From Equus caballus (taxonomy: Eukaryota > Chordata > Mammalia > Perissodactyla > Equidae), in the NCBI RefSeq assembly GCF_041296265.1, contig NC_091693.1, forward strand, positions 7,101,001-7,165,000: a DNA stretch of 64,000 bases, in the 5' to 3' direction. Position numbers and translations under genes: made by a program. Positions 23,124 through 35,310 of the stretch are shown piece after piece (within the stretch, counting starts at the first letter, position 1; each line of letters opens with the position of its first letter). Under the pieces are notes generated by a model that saw nothing but the letters and a program-made list of their open reading frames with translations, was not told the origin of the DNA and did no database searches.

Positions 23124-23879
23124 CTGAAGTGACTATAGTCCTGATAGCGGGACTGTTCCCTATCTGCATGCTGCCGGATCCAACCAAGTGTGGCTGAATC
23201 TGACACAGTACCTGAGCAGGCATACCTGTGACCCCTTACAAGGCCTCCGCTCATGCCAGCCCTTGCAGCTCTGTACCTGGGCACATAGATGAGAGAATCA
23301 GACAAAGGGGTCCCCCAAAGGGGAGCTTTCTCTTCTGGGTTGAACCTGGGCCTGGCTCCTGCTTTTGGTTCCTCCCTGGTGCCTGTGCCCTTGCATGCCT
23401 CACAAATCCAGGCTAGGCATCCACACTTGCTGTTGCCCTGACCTGTGTAGAGTGATGCTGGGATCACGGTGGTGACCAGCACGGCCCTCAGAGTGCCAGT
23501 CTAGTGGAGGAAAAGATACCCACCAACAATGGCAGCCCATAAGCAGGGCTGGGATGGGGGAAGCACAGGCAAGGACCATTAGGGCCTGTTTAAGCCCGAG
23601 GGACTTTGGGAGCTGGCAGGGGCTCTTAACCGAGCCTGGGATGGGAAGGGGGAGAGTCCAAGATTTCCTGAAGGTGGCCCAGCTTCATGGCAGCATGACC
23701 TGTGCAATCACACAGTGTCCCACATTTAAAAGGACCCTGTGCTTGGTTGAATGCCCTGCTGTCGCCATCTTGAAATTCTTAATGATTTTTGAACAAGGGG
23801 CTCCCCATTTTCGTTTTGCACTGGGCCGTGCAAGTTACGTAGCCAGGCCTGCCCGAGGAGAGAACACTTGAAGGATATA
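23124..23879. repeat. old interspersed repeat remnants, mostly unassigned
   Basis: The part at about 23,740-23,870 (GAATGCCCTGCTGTCGCCAT, CTTGAAATTCTTAATGATTT) reads like a common mammalian interspersed repeat that I cannot name with confidence. The rest shows nothing recognisable. Confidence 0.3.
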
Positions 23880-24190
23880 CAAGGAGAGAGTGTTCCAAGG
23901 AGACAGAAAATCATGTGCGAAAGACAAGAAGGGAAGAGAGAGGACTGGGCACTTGAAGAGCTGGCGGAAGTGCCGTGTAGCTGGAGCACAGCGTGGGAGG
24001 AGGGGGATGGTGATGGGTGAGCCCAGGAAGTGGCCAGAGGCCAGCTGCCATGGCGAGGAGCTTCGACTCGATGCCAGGGACAATGCAGAGCCATGGGGGA
24101 GGGACAGGGTCAGGCTTGGACTTTAGAAAGATCCATCTGGCGCTGGTGGAGAGAGTGGCTGGGGGCACATGGCAAAGAACAAAGTCAAGG
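23880..24190 (-). mobile_element. L2 LINE fragment
   Basis: Inverted L2 body: GAAGTGGCCAGAGGCCAGCT, GGGACAGGGTCAGGCTTGGA and GAAAGATCCATCTGGCGCTG. Confidence 0.5.
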
Positions 24191-24529
24191 GTGGGGGGGC
24201 TCGGTTACATGTGGAGGGGTCGGGAGTGTCTGGCCACCGTGGGCAGGCTTATAAGAGCCTGAATGTTTGGGTGACAGACCCCCCCCCAATGCACCGGGAG
24301 ACTGGCCAGGAGACCCCAAAACCACAGCTGAACCCAGAGCTGCATTTTCACTTGAAGATTTTCACTGTTGAGGGCGGGAGGGGGCATGCAGAGGGGAGGT
24401 TATATGTGAATTCACATGGAGAGACTGATGGAGGTGAATGCAAAATTGACAAGAATTTAGAGTATAAAATGTGAGACTTCAGAGGACTTTATTCTGGGTA
24501 TATTCCGGCTTCAACTCTGCGGAACCCCT

Positions 24530-25260
24530 GGGATGCGCTTCACTGGCCCCGGTCCTCTGGATAGAACATCAGTTGTTTGGGAACTTCCTCTCCCTCCACA
24601 GCCCAAAATGCAGCCTCAGGGTTGGCAACTGACCCCCTTCCTGCTTCTCCACTCACCTCCTCCTGACATCCCAACCCCTCCGTTTTCCTCCTCTGCTGAT
24701 GACCTCCACATCTCTGTGCCCAGCCCCGGCCCTCTCCTAAATGCCAAGCCTGGCTTACGTCGGATTCCTGGACAGCCCCCAGGCCGCTCCCACCCTCTGG
24801 GTCCCACACTGGCCTCAGCTGCTTCCCAAACCGGCCCCTCTTCCCACTTCCTGTCTCAGGGCAACCTCTGCTCAGCCTCCTGAGCAGCCCTCCCTTTTGC
24901 CCTTCCACCCATCTCTGGTCCCATCTGTGCTAGCTCTGGCCTCACCCACCTGGGACCCTACATCTCCTCCGCCTGGGCTCCTGGACTCAGGCTCCCCCTC
25001 TGGTCCAGGGAATCTTCCTAAAGCCAAACCTGACCCTCCTCTGCGTAGAACCCTCCATGGCTCCCCAGGGTTCCTGGACAGAGTCTCAGCTCCTCAGCCT
25101 GGCGTTGCAGGCCTTGTCCCGCACCCTGCCCCACCTCTAGCTCATGTGTTCCTCACCTCAGGCTGGAAGGAAACAGCCGCTCCCTGAAGGGCCCACATGT
25201 TTGTGCTCCCACGCCTTCCCTCTCAGTGTTCTTTGTGCTGGGTGAGCTTTCCCTTGCCTC
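24530..25260 (+). mobile_element. L2 LINE fragment, sense
   Basis: L2-type text: CCTCTGCTGATGACCTCCAC, AATGCCAAGCCTGGCTTACG, CCTTGTCCCGCACCCTGCCC, and a TGTTCTTTGTGCTGGGTGAG end. Confidence 0.5.
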
Positions 25261-25659
25261 CTCTGCTTGTGACAAAGAGCCCAGGAAGGATCTTAAGCAG
25301 GTGAGAAATGAAGCTATTGAAAGAAAGCTGGTTCCTTCTTGAATTCTCCCCCTAGTCCCCCTCCCAAAGGCAAGGGCTCTGATGGAGAAGGAGGCCTGGG
25401 GTGCAGGATCCAGGACACGGGGCAGAAGGGGCTGGAAACCGTATCCAAGGTCCCTGCCTCGCCCTGTCTGCAGCCCCAGCCTTGCCCTTCCTCCTGAATC
25501 CTCCATGGAGGGTGCGGCTCCATTGCCTCCAGCTCAGGAGGTCCTGGGAGGATGGGAGTGACTGGAAGCCACTGTCTTCCCTTGGGGAGCTCTGCCACCA
25601 AACCCTCCAGACCTCCACACCCAGCACACAGTGTCCTCTCCTCTCCTGCCTCTGTCACT
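25261..25659. other. no feature recognised
   Basis: No coding exon or named repeat is supported in this stretch. Confidence 0.35.
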
Positions 25660-25935
25660 TCCACGACTAGGAGTCCAGACCCCAGCCCCCTCCGCCCCAG
25701 ACTCAAGAGTTCAGGTCCCCAATGCCCTCCTCCCTCAGACACGGAAGTCCAGTCTCCATTCCTCTCTCTCCACAGAGTCCAGGAGTCCAGGCTCCTGGCC
25801 CCTCCTTCCCAGGGCCCCAAATGCCCAAGCTTGAAGCCTCTCCCTCCTCAGCAGGCTCAGGAGTCCTGTCCTCTGGTCTTAGGAACATGGTCTTCCTGCC
25901 TTGCCCACTCCGATCCCCCGTCTCAGAAACGTGGA
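25660..25935. repeat. degenerate ~35 bp minisatellite (CCTCAGACNNAGGAGTCCAG type)
   Basis: Units resembling CTCCCTCAGACACGGAAGTC and AGGAGTCCAGGCTCC recur every 30-40 bp. This is a familiar pattern in GC-rich 19q13-like DNA. Confidence 0.55.
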
Positions 25936-25989
25936 CCCTTCACCCCGTCCACACACAGCCACTCCTACCACACTCAAAGGCCCTCCTCT

Positions 25990-26215
25990 GAAGAAGTATC
26001 TTTCTTGTCTCGCTTTTGGTCTTTGATCTCTTCCCCACTCTCTCTCTCTATTTCTTACCCTGTCCCCCTCCCCACACGCATCTCTCCATCTCACTGTGAT
26101 TTTCTTGTATTTTTCCCTCTTCCTCTTTTAGTGTCTGCTCATCTGTCTCTCCCCTCTTCTTTCTCTGTCCCTCCCTCTCCCCTCTCTGTCTCTCCCTCTG
26201 ACCCCTGCTCACAGA
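25990..26215. repeat. pyrimidine-rich (TCTCTC)-like tract
   Basis: Nearly pure C/T sequence (TCTCTCTCTCTATTTCTTAC, CCTCCCTCTCCCCTCTCTGT) with no coding content. Confidence 0.7.
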
Positions 26216-26535
26216 ATTAGACCTCATTATGATCAACGGCACCAGGTCAGGCTAGAGCCAATGCTAATGGGGACACCCGTGTACTGACCCAGGGAGGGTG
26301 CTGAGGGCCTGGCCCAGGCATCTGAGATGAAAAGTGTCCCCACAATGTGCCTGGCCTCAGCTCAGCTCCTGGCATGTGAGTCCCAGGGCCTTGCCTTTTT
26401 CCGTGGGCTCTGAGGCCAGAGCCCTTCTTTGGGATTCCCCTTGTGCTCCCTTTCGCTCCTGCAGTGTGAGGGCTGGAGGGCAGACTGGCAGGAGAGACTG
26501 CACTGACTAGTCCATATGTGTCCACCCCTCCTAGC

Positions 26536-26598
26536 CATGGCTGTCCTCACACCTGCCCTGCTGTGCCTCCGTGCCCCGGGTTTGCTACGGGCTGAGTG
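26536..26598 (+). other. signal-peptide-like short frame, possible lost first exon of the FCGBP-like gene
   Basis: An ATG in good initiation context (GCCATGG) opens a 20-residue hydrophobic peptide with the core AVLTPALLCL before a stop. It lies about 0.7 kb upstream of the first recognisable domain of the FCGBP-like pseudogene, where a secretion-signal exon is expected. No paired splice donor is certain, so this may be chance. Confidence 0.2.
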
Positions 26599-26849
26599 AC
26601 CCTCAGGATGCAGAAGGCTGGTGAGCAGGTCTAGATCTGCACCAGGGGACTGGTTGTGCTGGCTGGGGTTGGAGGCTGCTTGGCATGGTTCTGTGACAGG
26701 GGATTGGCCACAGTGGAGCTTCTTGGGACAGGACCCTGGCCAGGTGGGACAAGGGACTATGTGGGCAGACTCTGTGGCAGGAGATTGGCCAAACTGGTTG
26801 TGTGAAAGTGGCTGGGCAGGCCCTTCTGGGACAGATGGTACAAAGGAAG

Positions 26850-27065
26850 CAATTTTATTTTAAGCTAATATTTATATACCAGACATTGTTCCGGAGCCTT
26901 TACATACATTATCTCATCTAATCTTCCCATAGCTCTTGAAGTGTGTGCTAACACCCCCTTTTACAGACGAGCAAACTGAGGCTCACAGAAGTTAGGTAGC
27001 TTGCCCACGTTCACATGCCTAGAGAGTGGCAGCGTCAGGATTGGAACCTGCTGTATTTGGCCCCC
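26850..27065 (+). mobile_element. MIR SINE
   Basis: CCTTTACATACATTATCTCA, CAGACGAGCAAACTGAGGCT and GTGGCAGCGTCAGGATTGGA follow the MIR consensus in order. Confidence 0.8.
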
Positions 27066-27199
27066 AAATCCACTGGATTTTATTGACTCCCTCCTTTCCC
27101 CTCACGGTTCCCTCAGGCCCCACGGCTGAGTTTGTGGGTTTCCAGGGCCGTCACTTCATCAGGGCTTTCTTGGAGAACGGGGCTGGGTTGGCGGGGGCG

Positions 27200-28218
27200 G
27201 GGTAGGGGTTGCTGAGAAGCCTGACTTCCGGCTGTACGGGGTCGCCCTCGCCTAAGGGGCTCCGGACGGCGTTGCTAGTGTGCTAGTGAGCCTGCGGCTG
27301 GGCGCCACTGGGTTGGTGGGTGGGACCGAGCGTGGTGAACGCGCGTGGGCGCGCCTCCCCAGACCCGGCGCTGGCGCTTCCGCTCCACCTGCTGGACACT
27401 CGGTTCGCGGCCGTGCCGCCGTCGCTGCAGCTCCATGATCGACGCAAGGAGTTTGTCGCGGTAGCCGGCGCTCAGCCCACGCACCTGAGCCCCACACCTA
27501 GCCCGTCCTGCTGCACCGCGTCGAGCACGCTGCCCGCCGGCCTCTCCTGGCGCACCTGGAGCCCTTCCAAGAGCCGCAGATGCAGGTCGCAGGCGACCTA
27601 TCGGGCACCCGCGTTGTGGCCACTCATCCTGTCGCGCTGCCAGCTGGTCACCGTTCCCTGCAAGCGAGAGACAAGACCTGTGGCCACGTGTCCGAACAAC
27701 TGCTGCCCCAAGGTCGCTGGGGCCGCGTCTATGCCGTGCGGCTGTTTGCGCCCGAGAGTCGCTGGCCTTGAGACCGCGTGTACATGGCGGCTGGCGGCCC
27801 GGGCAGCCTACGCTTCTTGGGGGCGCCGCGCCGAAGAGGCGCGGACTCTGTGCCCTGGCGCAATGCTGCGCTTCGCTGTGGACCCGGTGCGCCCGGGGGT
27901 GCTGCGCTCCTCGGCCCGCCCGCAGGTGCTTTTCCTGGCTGCGGCCGCGGCCCGCGGGGCGTCGCCTACGATCCCTCCTTCGCGCTCATTCCCGCAGTGG
28001 GCGCGTTCAGCCGCAGCTTCGCGCTCATGGCCCTGCCGGGCTTTTCCAACGTGGCGGTGCTGGTGGCACGCGAGCCCACTCCGGTGCCCCTGGACCAGCG
28101 GCCGCTGCCGGACCTGCACTGGCGCCTCATCCCCGCCGGACGCCAGCCAGGTCACAGGCAGCATTCTATCCAAAGCCAAGCCCCGGCTCAGGGCTTCCCC
28201 CGGACGGAGGTGGCCTAG
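27200..28218 (+). pseudogene. FCGBP-like block A: IgGFc-binding N-terminal domain
   Basis: The segment DRRKEFVAVAGA (about 27,440-27,478) aligns with the KEFAVVAGA region of FCGBP. In another frame, DLSGTRVVATHPVALPAGH, TCGHVSEQLLPQGRWG and VAYDPSFALIPAV follow the FCGBP order. One frame change falls between about 27,480 and 27,540, and an in-frame TGA is at 27,769. The block is CpG-rich. It shows the gene belongs with FCGBP, since zonadhesin lacks this domain (family knowledge). The left edge is approximate. Confidence 0.8.
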
Positions 28219-28479
28219 GGGCCAGGGCGCGGGCGCGGCGCCATGCGCTGCGTGGAGATGCGTGGGGCTCCCATAGAGGTGCCCGGCTTTGGTACAGCCC
28301 TCGGCACCGGCTTCAGGACTCCAGGACAAGGGGCAGCAGACGGCGATTGAGCAGCCCTGGGGCCCAAGAGAGTCGGGAAGTGGGCGGGTGATGAGATTCC
28401 TGGGGATCAGGGTCGGGGAAAGTCATAACACCATGCTCTATTGCTCACATAGCAACCAGCAAGACAGTTTTTAAATGCA

Positions 28480-29165
28480 AGGCACGTCCCTCCTCCACTC
28501 AAAATCCTCCCGTGCAATCATTCCACCTCACTCAGCAAAAGCGAAGTCCTTACAGAGCCTTATGAGGTCCCATACGGTCTGTGCCCGTTACCTCTCTGAT
28601 CGCATCTTCTCTCGCTCTTCTTGTCCTTCCCTCAATCTATTCCAGCCACACTGGCCACCTTACTTTCTTCTCTCTGCTCCAGGGCCTTTGCACTGGCTGT
28701 TCCCAAGATAGCCTTGTGGATCACTCCCTCGCCTCCTTCAAGTCTTTGCTCAAATGTAACCTTCTTCCTGAAGCCAGCCTGACCACCCAATTTAAAATCG
28801 CAGTGCCCCAATCCCTACAATCTCTAGCCTTTCCCTGCTTTTTTTCACATCGCATATCGCTTTCTACATACTTATTCTCTTTCTCTGCCACACAGTTCTT
28901 TGAGGGCAATGTTTGTTTTAATTTTTAAGTAAGTTTTAGGATACACAGTTAGTTACACAATTTTTAAGGATCCAGCCTGAATTTTCGCACCCATGTAAAC
29001 ATCACCTAGATAAAGCTATAGAACTTTTCTATTACCCCAAATAGCTCCGTAAGGTCAGATTTTTACAAAAATGTTTCATTCACTGTTGAATCGCCAGCAC
29101 CTATGACAGTGCCCAGCACTCAGTAAATATTTCTGGAATAAATAATGATAATAGTTATCATTTGT
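28480..29165 (+). mobile_element. L2 LINE fragment, sense, in pseudogene intron
   Basis: L2 3' text: CCAGGGCCTTTGCACTGGCTG-like sequence (about 28,679), TTGCTCAAATGTAACCTTCT and, near the end, CAGCACTCAGTAAATATTTC. Confidence 0.75.
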
Positions 29166-29279
29166 TAGATGTGCACCGCATTATATGCCAGGTGCTGGGT
29201 TCAGGTAGTTATTGCTGAAGTTCTCAGCTCTTTTTCTTTATCACAGTGTAAAACGTGAACAATGGGGTCAGGGGAACGA

Positions 29280-30220
29280 ATAAAATAATAATAGCTAATA
29301 CTGAGTGCTTAACAACTTCCCCCTAGGCTTTGAGGCAGACTCTATGATAATACCGTAATAATTCATTTTTCCTGAAGGGGGAGGGAGAAGGGCTGGAGCT
29401 CAAATCTTTCACCAAGTTTATCTGGTTAGAAAGTGGCAGAGTCAGGATTTGAACTCAGGTCCACTTGCTTCCAGAGCACAAGTTTGTAACCGCCTTTTTG
29501 TTTTATTTTGTTTTTGTACTGCCTCGCAAAGACATAAATAGTCCAGACTTATGAGCTAAGTGATAAGGGCTTTCATGTATAATGTATTCCTCACAACCAC
29601 CCCGGAGGCAGGTCTTTTTCTTATCCCCATTTTATAGAGGAAGCAGTTGAAGGTTGAAGGCGAGAAATCGCCGCCCAAAGCTACGCACGGAGCAGGCGGC
29701 AGCTGCCAACCCCAAACTCGCTCAGGCTGCTGGGAAAGATGCGCGTCGCCGCCCAGAGCGCTGAGTTCTGCGCAGACTCAGTGTAGCTGGACGCTGGCCG
29801 TGGTTCTGAATACACGATATGCTGTGGGGTTCAAGATTTTCCCGTAACCTCCGAATTCGGGACTCCCACCCAATCTCTTCCAGTCCTGAAAAACAGGAGG
29901 AGACTAAGAAATGAGAGAAAAGTGAGAGGATACTCAGAGAGAGGCTATGGTTTCTTAGAAACGAAGGCATGGGCTTCAATTCACTTATTCATAATGGCTC
30001 AGAGCTGGACTCTAGAGCCAAGAGGCCTGGATTAAAGTCCTTCTACAAGCTGTGTGATCTTGGGCAAGTCACTCCACCTCTCTAACCCTCTATTTTCTCC
30101 TCTGAGAAGTATGGATAATAATACCAACAACATCATAAGGTTGTTGTGGCATTTTTAAAAATGAGTTAATACAACAGAGTCTGGCATGCAGTAAATACTA
30201 GCTATTTCCTTCTCCAATAA
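29280..30220 (+). mobile_element. two MIR SINE copies
   Basis: The first (about 29,280-29,500) shows AATAGCTAATACTGAGTGCT and GTGGCAGAGTCAGGATTTGA. The second (about 29,990-30,215) shows GACTCTAGAGCCAAGAGGCC, GATCTTGGGCAAGTCACTCC and GAGTTAATACAACAGAG. Between them (29,500-29,990) I see nothing recognisable. Confidence 0.75.
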
Positions 30221-30922
30221 TTTTTTTAAAAATTTACCTCAGGCCAGGCATGTTCTAGGTACTGGAGATGTAACAATGAGCAACACAGACAACATCCCTA
30301 CACTGAGGAGCTGAACTTCAGCTCACACCCTAATCCACACCAAAACTCTGTATTCCACCTTAACGGAAAATACGCAAAACCTTACAGAACAAACAAGGTT
30401 ATTTCTTTAAAGTCCACTTTGTAGATGGCTAACCTCATGTGCCAACAGCCATGAAGAAATAACTCCCCTCCCAGGGAATTAGGGGGGAATACATGTCTCC
30501 AGTTTCCCACAGAGTGCATGTGCGTGCGCGCACACACACACACTACTCTTAAGACTGCTTAATGTGGCAAGGTGGAAGTCCTCACTGGCCAAAATCAACC
30601 CACAGATGTGTCTGGACTTACTGGCACAGCGATTTTTAAATAATTGATAGGCTGTCTTCAGATGGCGCCTGTGCTCTCCAGCTCATCAATGTCCTATTCA
30701 CAACCAGGCTGTGCTGATTATTTCTGTGTTGTCTCTCAGCCCCACCCTTCTCTTTTGGCCAATATGGGCCCACTTCATTTTATACTGGGAGCCCTGCTAG
30801 CTTCTGAAGGTTGAGTCTCCAAATCCAGGGACCCTGGAGGCCTAGGGTTTGGAAACAGGTCAGGGATGCGACTAAATGCTAGGATTCAATTCTGCTGCAT
30901 CCTCTCCTCATCTCATCTTCAG

Positions 30923-31799
30923 ATATTCTGACTGAGGAGGATCTGAACCCTCCCATGGAACCCCATTCCCTCCTAGAGTCTTCCCAGATGATACCACTCC
31001 AGTTCCCAGTCTCCTGCAAGGACCATGCATGCTCTGATGGGACCACATGTCACCTTGTGAAGCACAAGCCTAAGTGGCCCAGCACCCAGACCACATCTGC
31101 ATCCAAGACCATGTCCAGTTCCAAGACGGTATCTCTGAATAACTCCAAAACAGTGTTCATATCCAGCTCTAAAACCATAGCAAACCAGGACCAGAGAACA
31201 TACCTCAGGCTGAACCCGAGCTTGCACCTGTGGTCATGACTGATCTGTGCCTTGCAGGAGGGGCTGTGAATTAACCCCAGTCTGAATCTGTAGCTGTGGT
31301 TGAACCAGCACCTGCCCCAGTACCCCTGCCCATGCCCAAAGCTGAAGCAGAGTCCAAATCCAAGACAGTGTCTGGCTCTGGGTCAGAAGCTGTCTCAGTG
31401 GCCAAGCCACGGCTCAAAGTGGGGGCAGTGACTGAACCAGGCTTGGGGGCTGTGGCCGTAATGAAACCAGAACTTGAGATTGTGTCTGAATCCAAAATGG
31501 CATCTGTGGCCAAATCAGAGACAGTGGCTGTCCCTAGTAAGGAGTAGTGGGCCATTACAGGGGGTACCTGCTGGGCCTCCAGGCTACCATACATCTACAC
31601 TTTCTATGGCTACTCTTTCCCCTTGTCTGGGGGCTGTACCTACATGCTGAGCTAATGCCTGAAGGCCCTACCCAGCAGCCTCCCTGCCTTCCAACTGGGC
31701 ATCACCTGCTCTGGAGGGAGACAGCCTATGCACTTTGTCACAACACGCATCTTGGGCATCACTGTCACTGCTGTCAAGCATGAGTTCAGCTTTGTCAGG
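30923..31799 (+). pseudogene. FCGBP-like block B: low-complexity spacer and first half of vWD1
   Basis: It opens after a TCATCTTCAG acceptor and closes at TTTGTCAG|GGTAAGA (donor GT at 31,800). The first 600 bp encode, in changing frames, Ser/Lys/Thr-rich text (SKTMSSSKTVSLNNSKT) and Glu/Pro/Ala-rich text (VEPAPAPVPLPMPKAEAE), like a mucin-type linker. The last 200 bp read YIYTFYGYSFPLSGGCTYM, the vWD entry motif in diverged form, then a Val/Thr-rich strand region. Several stops interrupt it. Confidence 0.7.
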
Positions 31800-32554
31800 G
31801 TAAGAATCATACTGTATGAAATCCCAGGAAATCCCATCCTTCTCTGTTCCTCATCTTTTGTCATCACTAAAATGGAGGCATCTCTAAAGTTCAGGTCCAC
31901 AGTCCCTTACCTAAAATGACTGGGGCCAGGTGAATTTCAGATTTTGGAATTTCAAATGGTCATACCATGCAAACGCCAAGTATTATATAACACTCCCAGT
32001 GGGTGTTACATAATCACAAACATTAATATTTCTGCAATGACATGTCTGAATAGTCACACTAAGTGGGATAAATTAAGACTCTAAGCAGCCACACATGTGT
32101 TCTGGTCAGCTCTTGCTGCCAATCATCTTTTAACATCAAACACACAAAACATCTTTCAGTCTTCAGACCACTTTTGCATTTGGGGATTGTAGCCAAGGGA
32201 CTGTAGATCTCTAGCCCTTATCTTATCAGGTGCCCGTGAGGTGGGAATGAGTTGACATATGAAAAGCACTTTCAACAGAGTCCTGCTCATGGTCACTGTC
32301 GTATGAAGAGTGTTTGCTACGTTTATGGTCACCTAACACTGGCATTTGGAACCTCCAAATTCTCTGAGCTTTGGACATAGCCTAGGACCACAGGCAGCCA
32401 CTGGCATATCCCAGATTTCTCCTCAGGGAAGGTTTAGGGGCATTGCTCTGGTTGGAAGCTTGCAGGGGCTAGACTATATTTAATCGGGGTTGCTAGAGCA
32501 GGCAAACCAATGGAGGTTAGGGATGTACTAAACCACCTCTCAGCACCACTATAG

Positions 32555-32765
32555 AAAGACAATGGACTCGAGAGCCAGGTGGCATGGATTCACATCCCAG
32601 GTTGACCACTTGTTATCTGTATGATGTTGGGCAAATTATTTAACCTCTCTGGCATCAGTTTCTTCAACTACAAAATCCAGATGATGAAAAGACCTAACTC
32701 ATAGGCCCATAGTGAGGACTAAATGAGCTACTAGATGGAAAGCTCAGAATGTGCATGATGCTAGG
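32555..32765 (+). mobile_element. MIR SINE
   Basis: GATGTTGGGCAAATTATTTA, CCTCTCTGGCATCAGTTTCT and GAGGACTAAATGAGCTA match the MIR consensus. The rest of 31,800-32,555 has no recognised feature. Confidence 0.75.
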
Positions 32766-32999
32766 AGCGGATGACTGAGCCCATGATGCTCCATACTCCC
32801 CTCCGTGCTTCCTGGGAGCTCACCCTGCAGCTCCGGAGTCAGGAGTTTCCCAAGTGCTGTTATGGCTCCCCTGCCTGCAGCAGCCTCCATTCCAGGTGTC
32901 CTCCAGGTATCCAACACCTTCAAATTCTCAGGGCTCCAGATTTTTACTCTTACCAACATGGGCCCCCATCTCCCAGGGACCGGACACTCCTGAGCTCCT

Positions 33000-33715
33000 T
33001 CAACGATTAAGGAATGCTTTATTATTGTGTACCAGACCTTGTTCAAGGCACTGAGGAACACTTCAGTGACAAAGACAGACAAAATCCTTGTTCTCATGGT
33101 GCTTCTATTCTAATGGAGAGAGATAAGCAATAAATACAAGTTAATTATATAGTGTGTTAGAAGATGATACATGCTAAAGAGAAAAAATAGAGAAGGGAAA
33201 GTGGGATCAGGATTTCTGAGAGTGAAGTTTTAAATAGGAGGGCCTCGCTGAGAAGATGAAACTTCAGCCAAGTCTTAAGGGAGGTGTGGGAGAGAGCCAT
33301 GCAGATATCTGAGAAAAGAGCATTCCAGGCAGAGGGAACAGCAAGTGCCTAGAGTGGGACTCTGCCAGGCACATTAGAGGGGCAGCAAGAAGCCCAGGCT
33401 GAAGTGGAGGGATTGTGGTGCAGAGTAGAGGGAGAAAGAATGGGGTCAGATCGCATATGGCCACGTGGCCTCTTGTAACAACTTTGGCTTTTATTCTGTG
33501 GGAGGTGAGAGCCAAGGAAAGAGTTCATGCAGAGGAGAGATGAGATAGCACTGGGGTATTGACAAGATCCCTGCGGCTGCCGTGTGGGGAACAAACCAGG
33601 GGGCTTGAGAAGGAAGAATTGGGAGGCCAGTTGAGGAGGCTGCTGCAATAGTCCAGGCAGGAGATGATGGGGGCTGGACCAGGGTGGAGGCAGTGAAGGA
33701 GAGTAAAAGGTAGGT
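33000..33715 (-). mobile_element. L2 LINE fragment, antisense
   Basis: Long, fairly complete inverted L2: GCATTCCAGGCAGAGGGAAC, AACTTTGGCTTTTATTCTGT, GGAGGCTGCTGCAATAGTCC and CAGGAGATGATGGGGGCTGG. Confidence 0.8.
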
Positions 33716-34087
33716 TGGGAACCTTCTAGCTGGGTGGGGGCAAAAAGAAGAAATGATGGATTGGGAGGAGGGAGATACTCCCTGATCTGGAAGCTCTTGG
33801 TGGAGGCTCTTGGTAATTGGAGGAAAGACTTTTGGGTCCATGCTGAAAGCTCTCCTATTAACTGAAGGAGATGGGCAGTCCTAGCCCCTTAGTGGAATTA
33901 CTTATCTGGATTCCCGAGAGGAGGGCTTCCAAGTTTGGCATGAGGGTGAGACCTCCTAGATCCCCAAAGCCCCCACTCTCTCTCTCTATCCCAACGTCCA
34001 ACCCCCTCAGCTTCCACCCCTCACCCCTCCTCAAATGCTCAGGAATGCAACCTTTCTGGTAACCCGAGCTCCTGGGTCGCCCCTGAG

Positions 34088-34650
34088 GTGAACCAGCAGC
34101 GGCTTCTGCTACCGCGACCCTGAGCGATGGGCGGGTGCAGTTGTACTCCCGCAGCTCGGAACTATGGGCAGAGGCCGGTCTTGAGCAAGAGCCGCCCACA
34201 CCGCGCCTAGTCTCCCACTGGCAGCGCGCGCTGTCTCTGCAAGTGACCGACGGCCACGGCGCGCACGTGGTGGGCCTGTGCGGCAAGTTCAATGCAGACC
34301 AGACCAACCATGTGGGTGGTCCCGACCAGCGCGCAGTCTTGCGCACTTGGGCCCTGATGCCCAGTGCCACGCCCCTGGGCTGCTCCCTGTGCCAAGCCCG
34401 CGTCCCCACCCCAGACCCAGGGGCCCTGCCCCCTCCTGGCAGCTCCGAACCAGCCCTTTCACCACTGCCACGACGTGCCGCCGCCTACGCCTTTCGAGAC
34501 CAGCTGCCGTGCTGGGGTCTGCCCCTTCCCCAGCTACCCACCTGCGCTCTGCGTGGCCCTCCCGGTCTACGCGCACGCCTGTCAGCGCCTGGGTGTCAGC
34601 GTCGACCCCTGGAGGTTCTGGTCTGGCTGCCATGAGCAAGCCTTAGAAGG
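34088..34650 (+). pseudogene. FCGBP-like block C: second half of vWD1 plus C8
   Basis: After CCCTGAG the sequence reads VNQQRLLLPR, then one base out of frame TLSDGRVQLYS and HVVGLCGKFNADQTN, the conserved GLCGN(F/Y)N site of vWD. In another frame the C8 module follows: FHHCHDVPPPTPFETSC and VYAHACQRLGVSVDPWRFW. At least two frame changes are present. The block is CpG-rich. Confidence 0.8.
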
Positions 34651-34659
34651 AGGTGGCTG

Positions 34660-35230
34660 AGGGCTGCTGGGGAAGGGCATTCTGGGACTTAGGGACGACA
34701 CTCTTTGATACTGGCGTCGATTCCTGGGTCAAGGCTCCAGGGTCCCTGGGGTGAGACAGCCTCTGGGTCTCGGGGGTGGGGCTACTGGCGCCTGGGAGGC
34801 GGGCTCTTTGGGTGTGAGGATGGAGACTCCTCTGCCCTAGGGGCGGGACTTCTGGGTTCTGGGGACTAGAACACCTACGTCTTGGGGTCGGAGTCTTTGG
34901 GTCCTGGGAGTGAAGACTAACAGGCCCTCGGGCCCAGAACTACTCAGTTCTAAAATGCAGGATCCCGGGATTTGGTGGATGGAAAATCCTCTAGGCGGCA
35001 GGACTCCGGGGTCTAGGGTGAGAGATCTGTGTCCCACAGCCAGACTTCTATGTTCTGGAGGGGGACTTCTGGTTTCTGACGCTAGAGACTTCTTTATTCT
35101 GTGAGGTGGAGATTGCTGGGGCTAGGGGCTGGAAAGCCTCCATTCTAGGGGATGAGGACCCCAGGATCCTGGGGGAGACTCTCGGAAGCTGAGAGTGGGG
35201 TGTCTCCACTCTAGGGGTCGTTGTATGCTT
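34660..35230. repeat. degenerate minisatellite in pseudogene intron
   Basis: Units such as GACTTCTGGGTTCTGGGGAC and GTCTTTGGGTCCTGGGAGTG recur about every 40-50 bp, the sense-inverted cousin of the tract at 25.7 kb. Confidence 0.6.
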
Positions 35231-35310
35231 AGGTCTCCTAAAATCATACTCGGAGGTCATGACTGGACTCTCTCTCCCCCCCCCCCACTTCCTCCACCCC
35301 TCCCCTACAG

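Noticed and set aside
25314-26220. overlapping 168- and 222-codon frames on opposite strands
   Set aside because: They sit on a minisatellite and a pyrimidine tract; composition alone explains them.
27200-28218. separate intact gene in the CpG-rich block at 27.3-28.2 kb
   Set aside because: Protein similarity to FCGBP is split between frames and crossed by a stop; it is the first block of the larger pseudogene.
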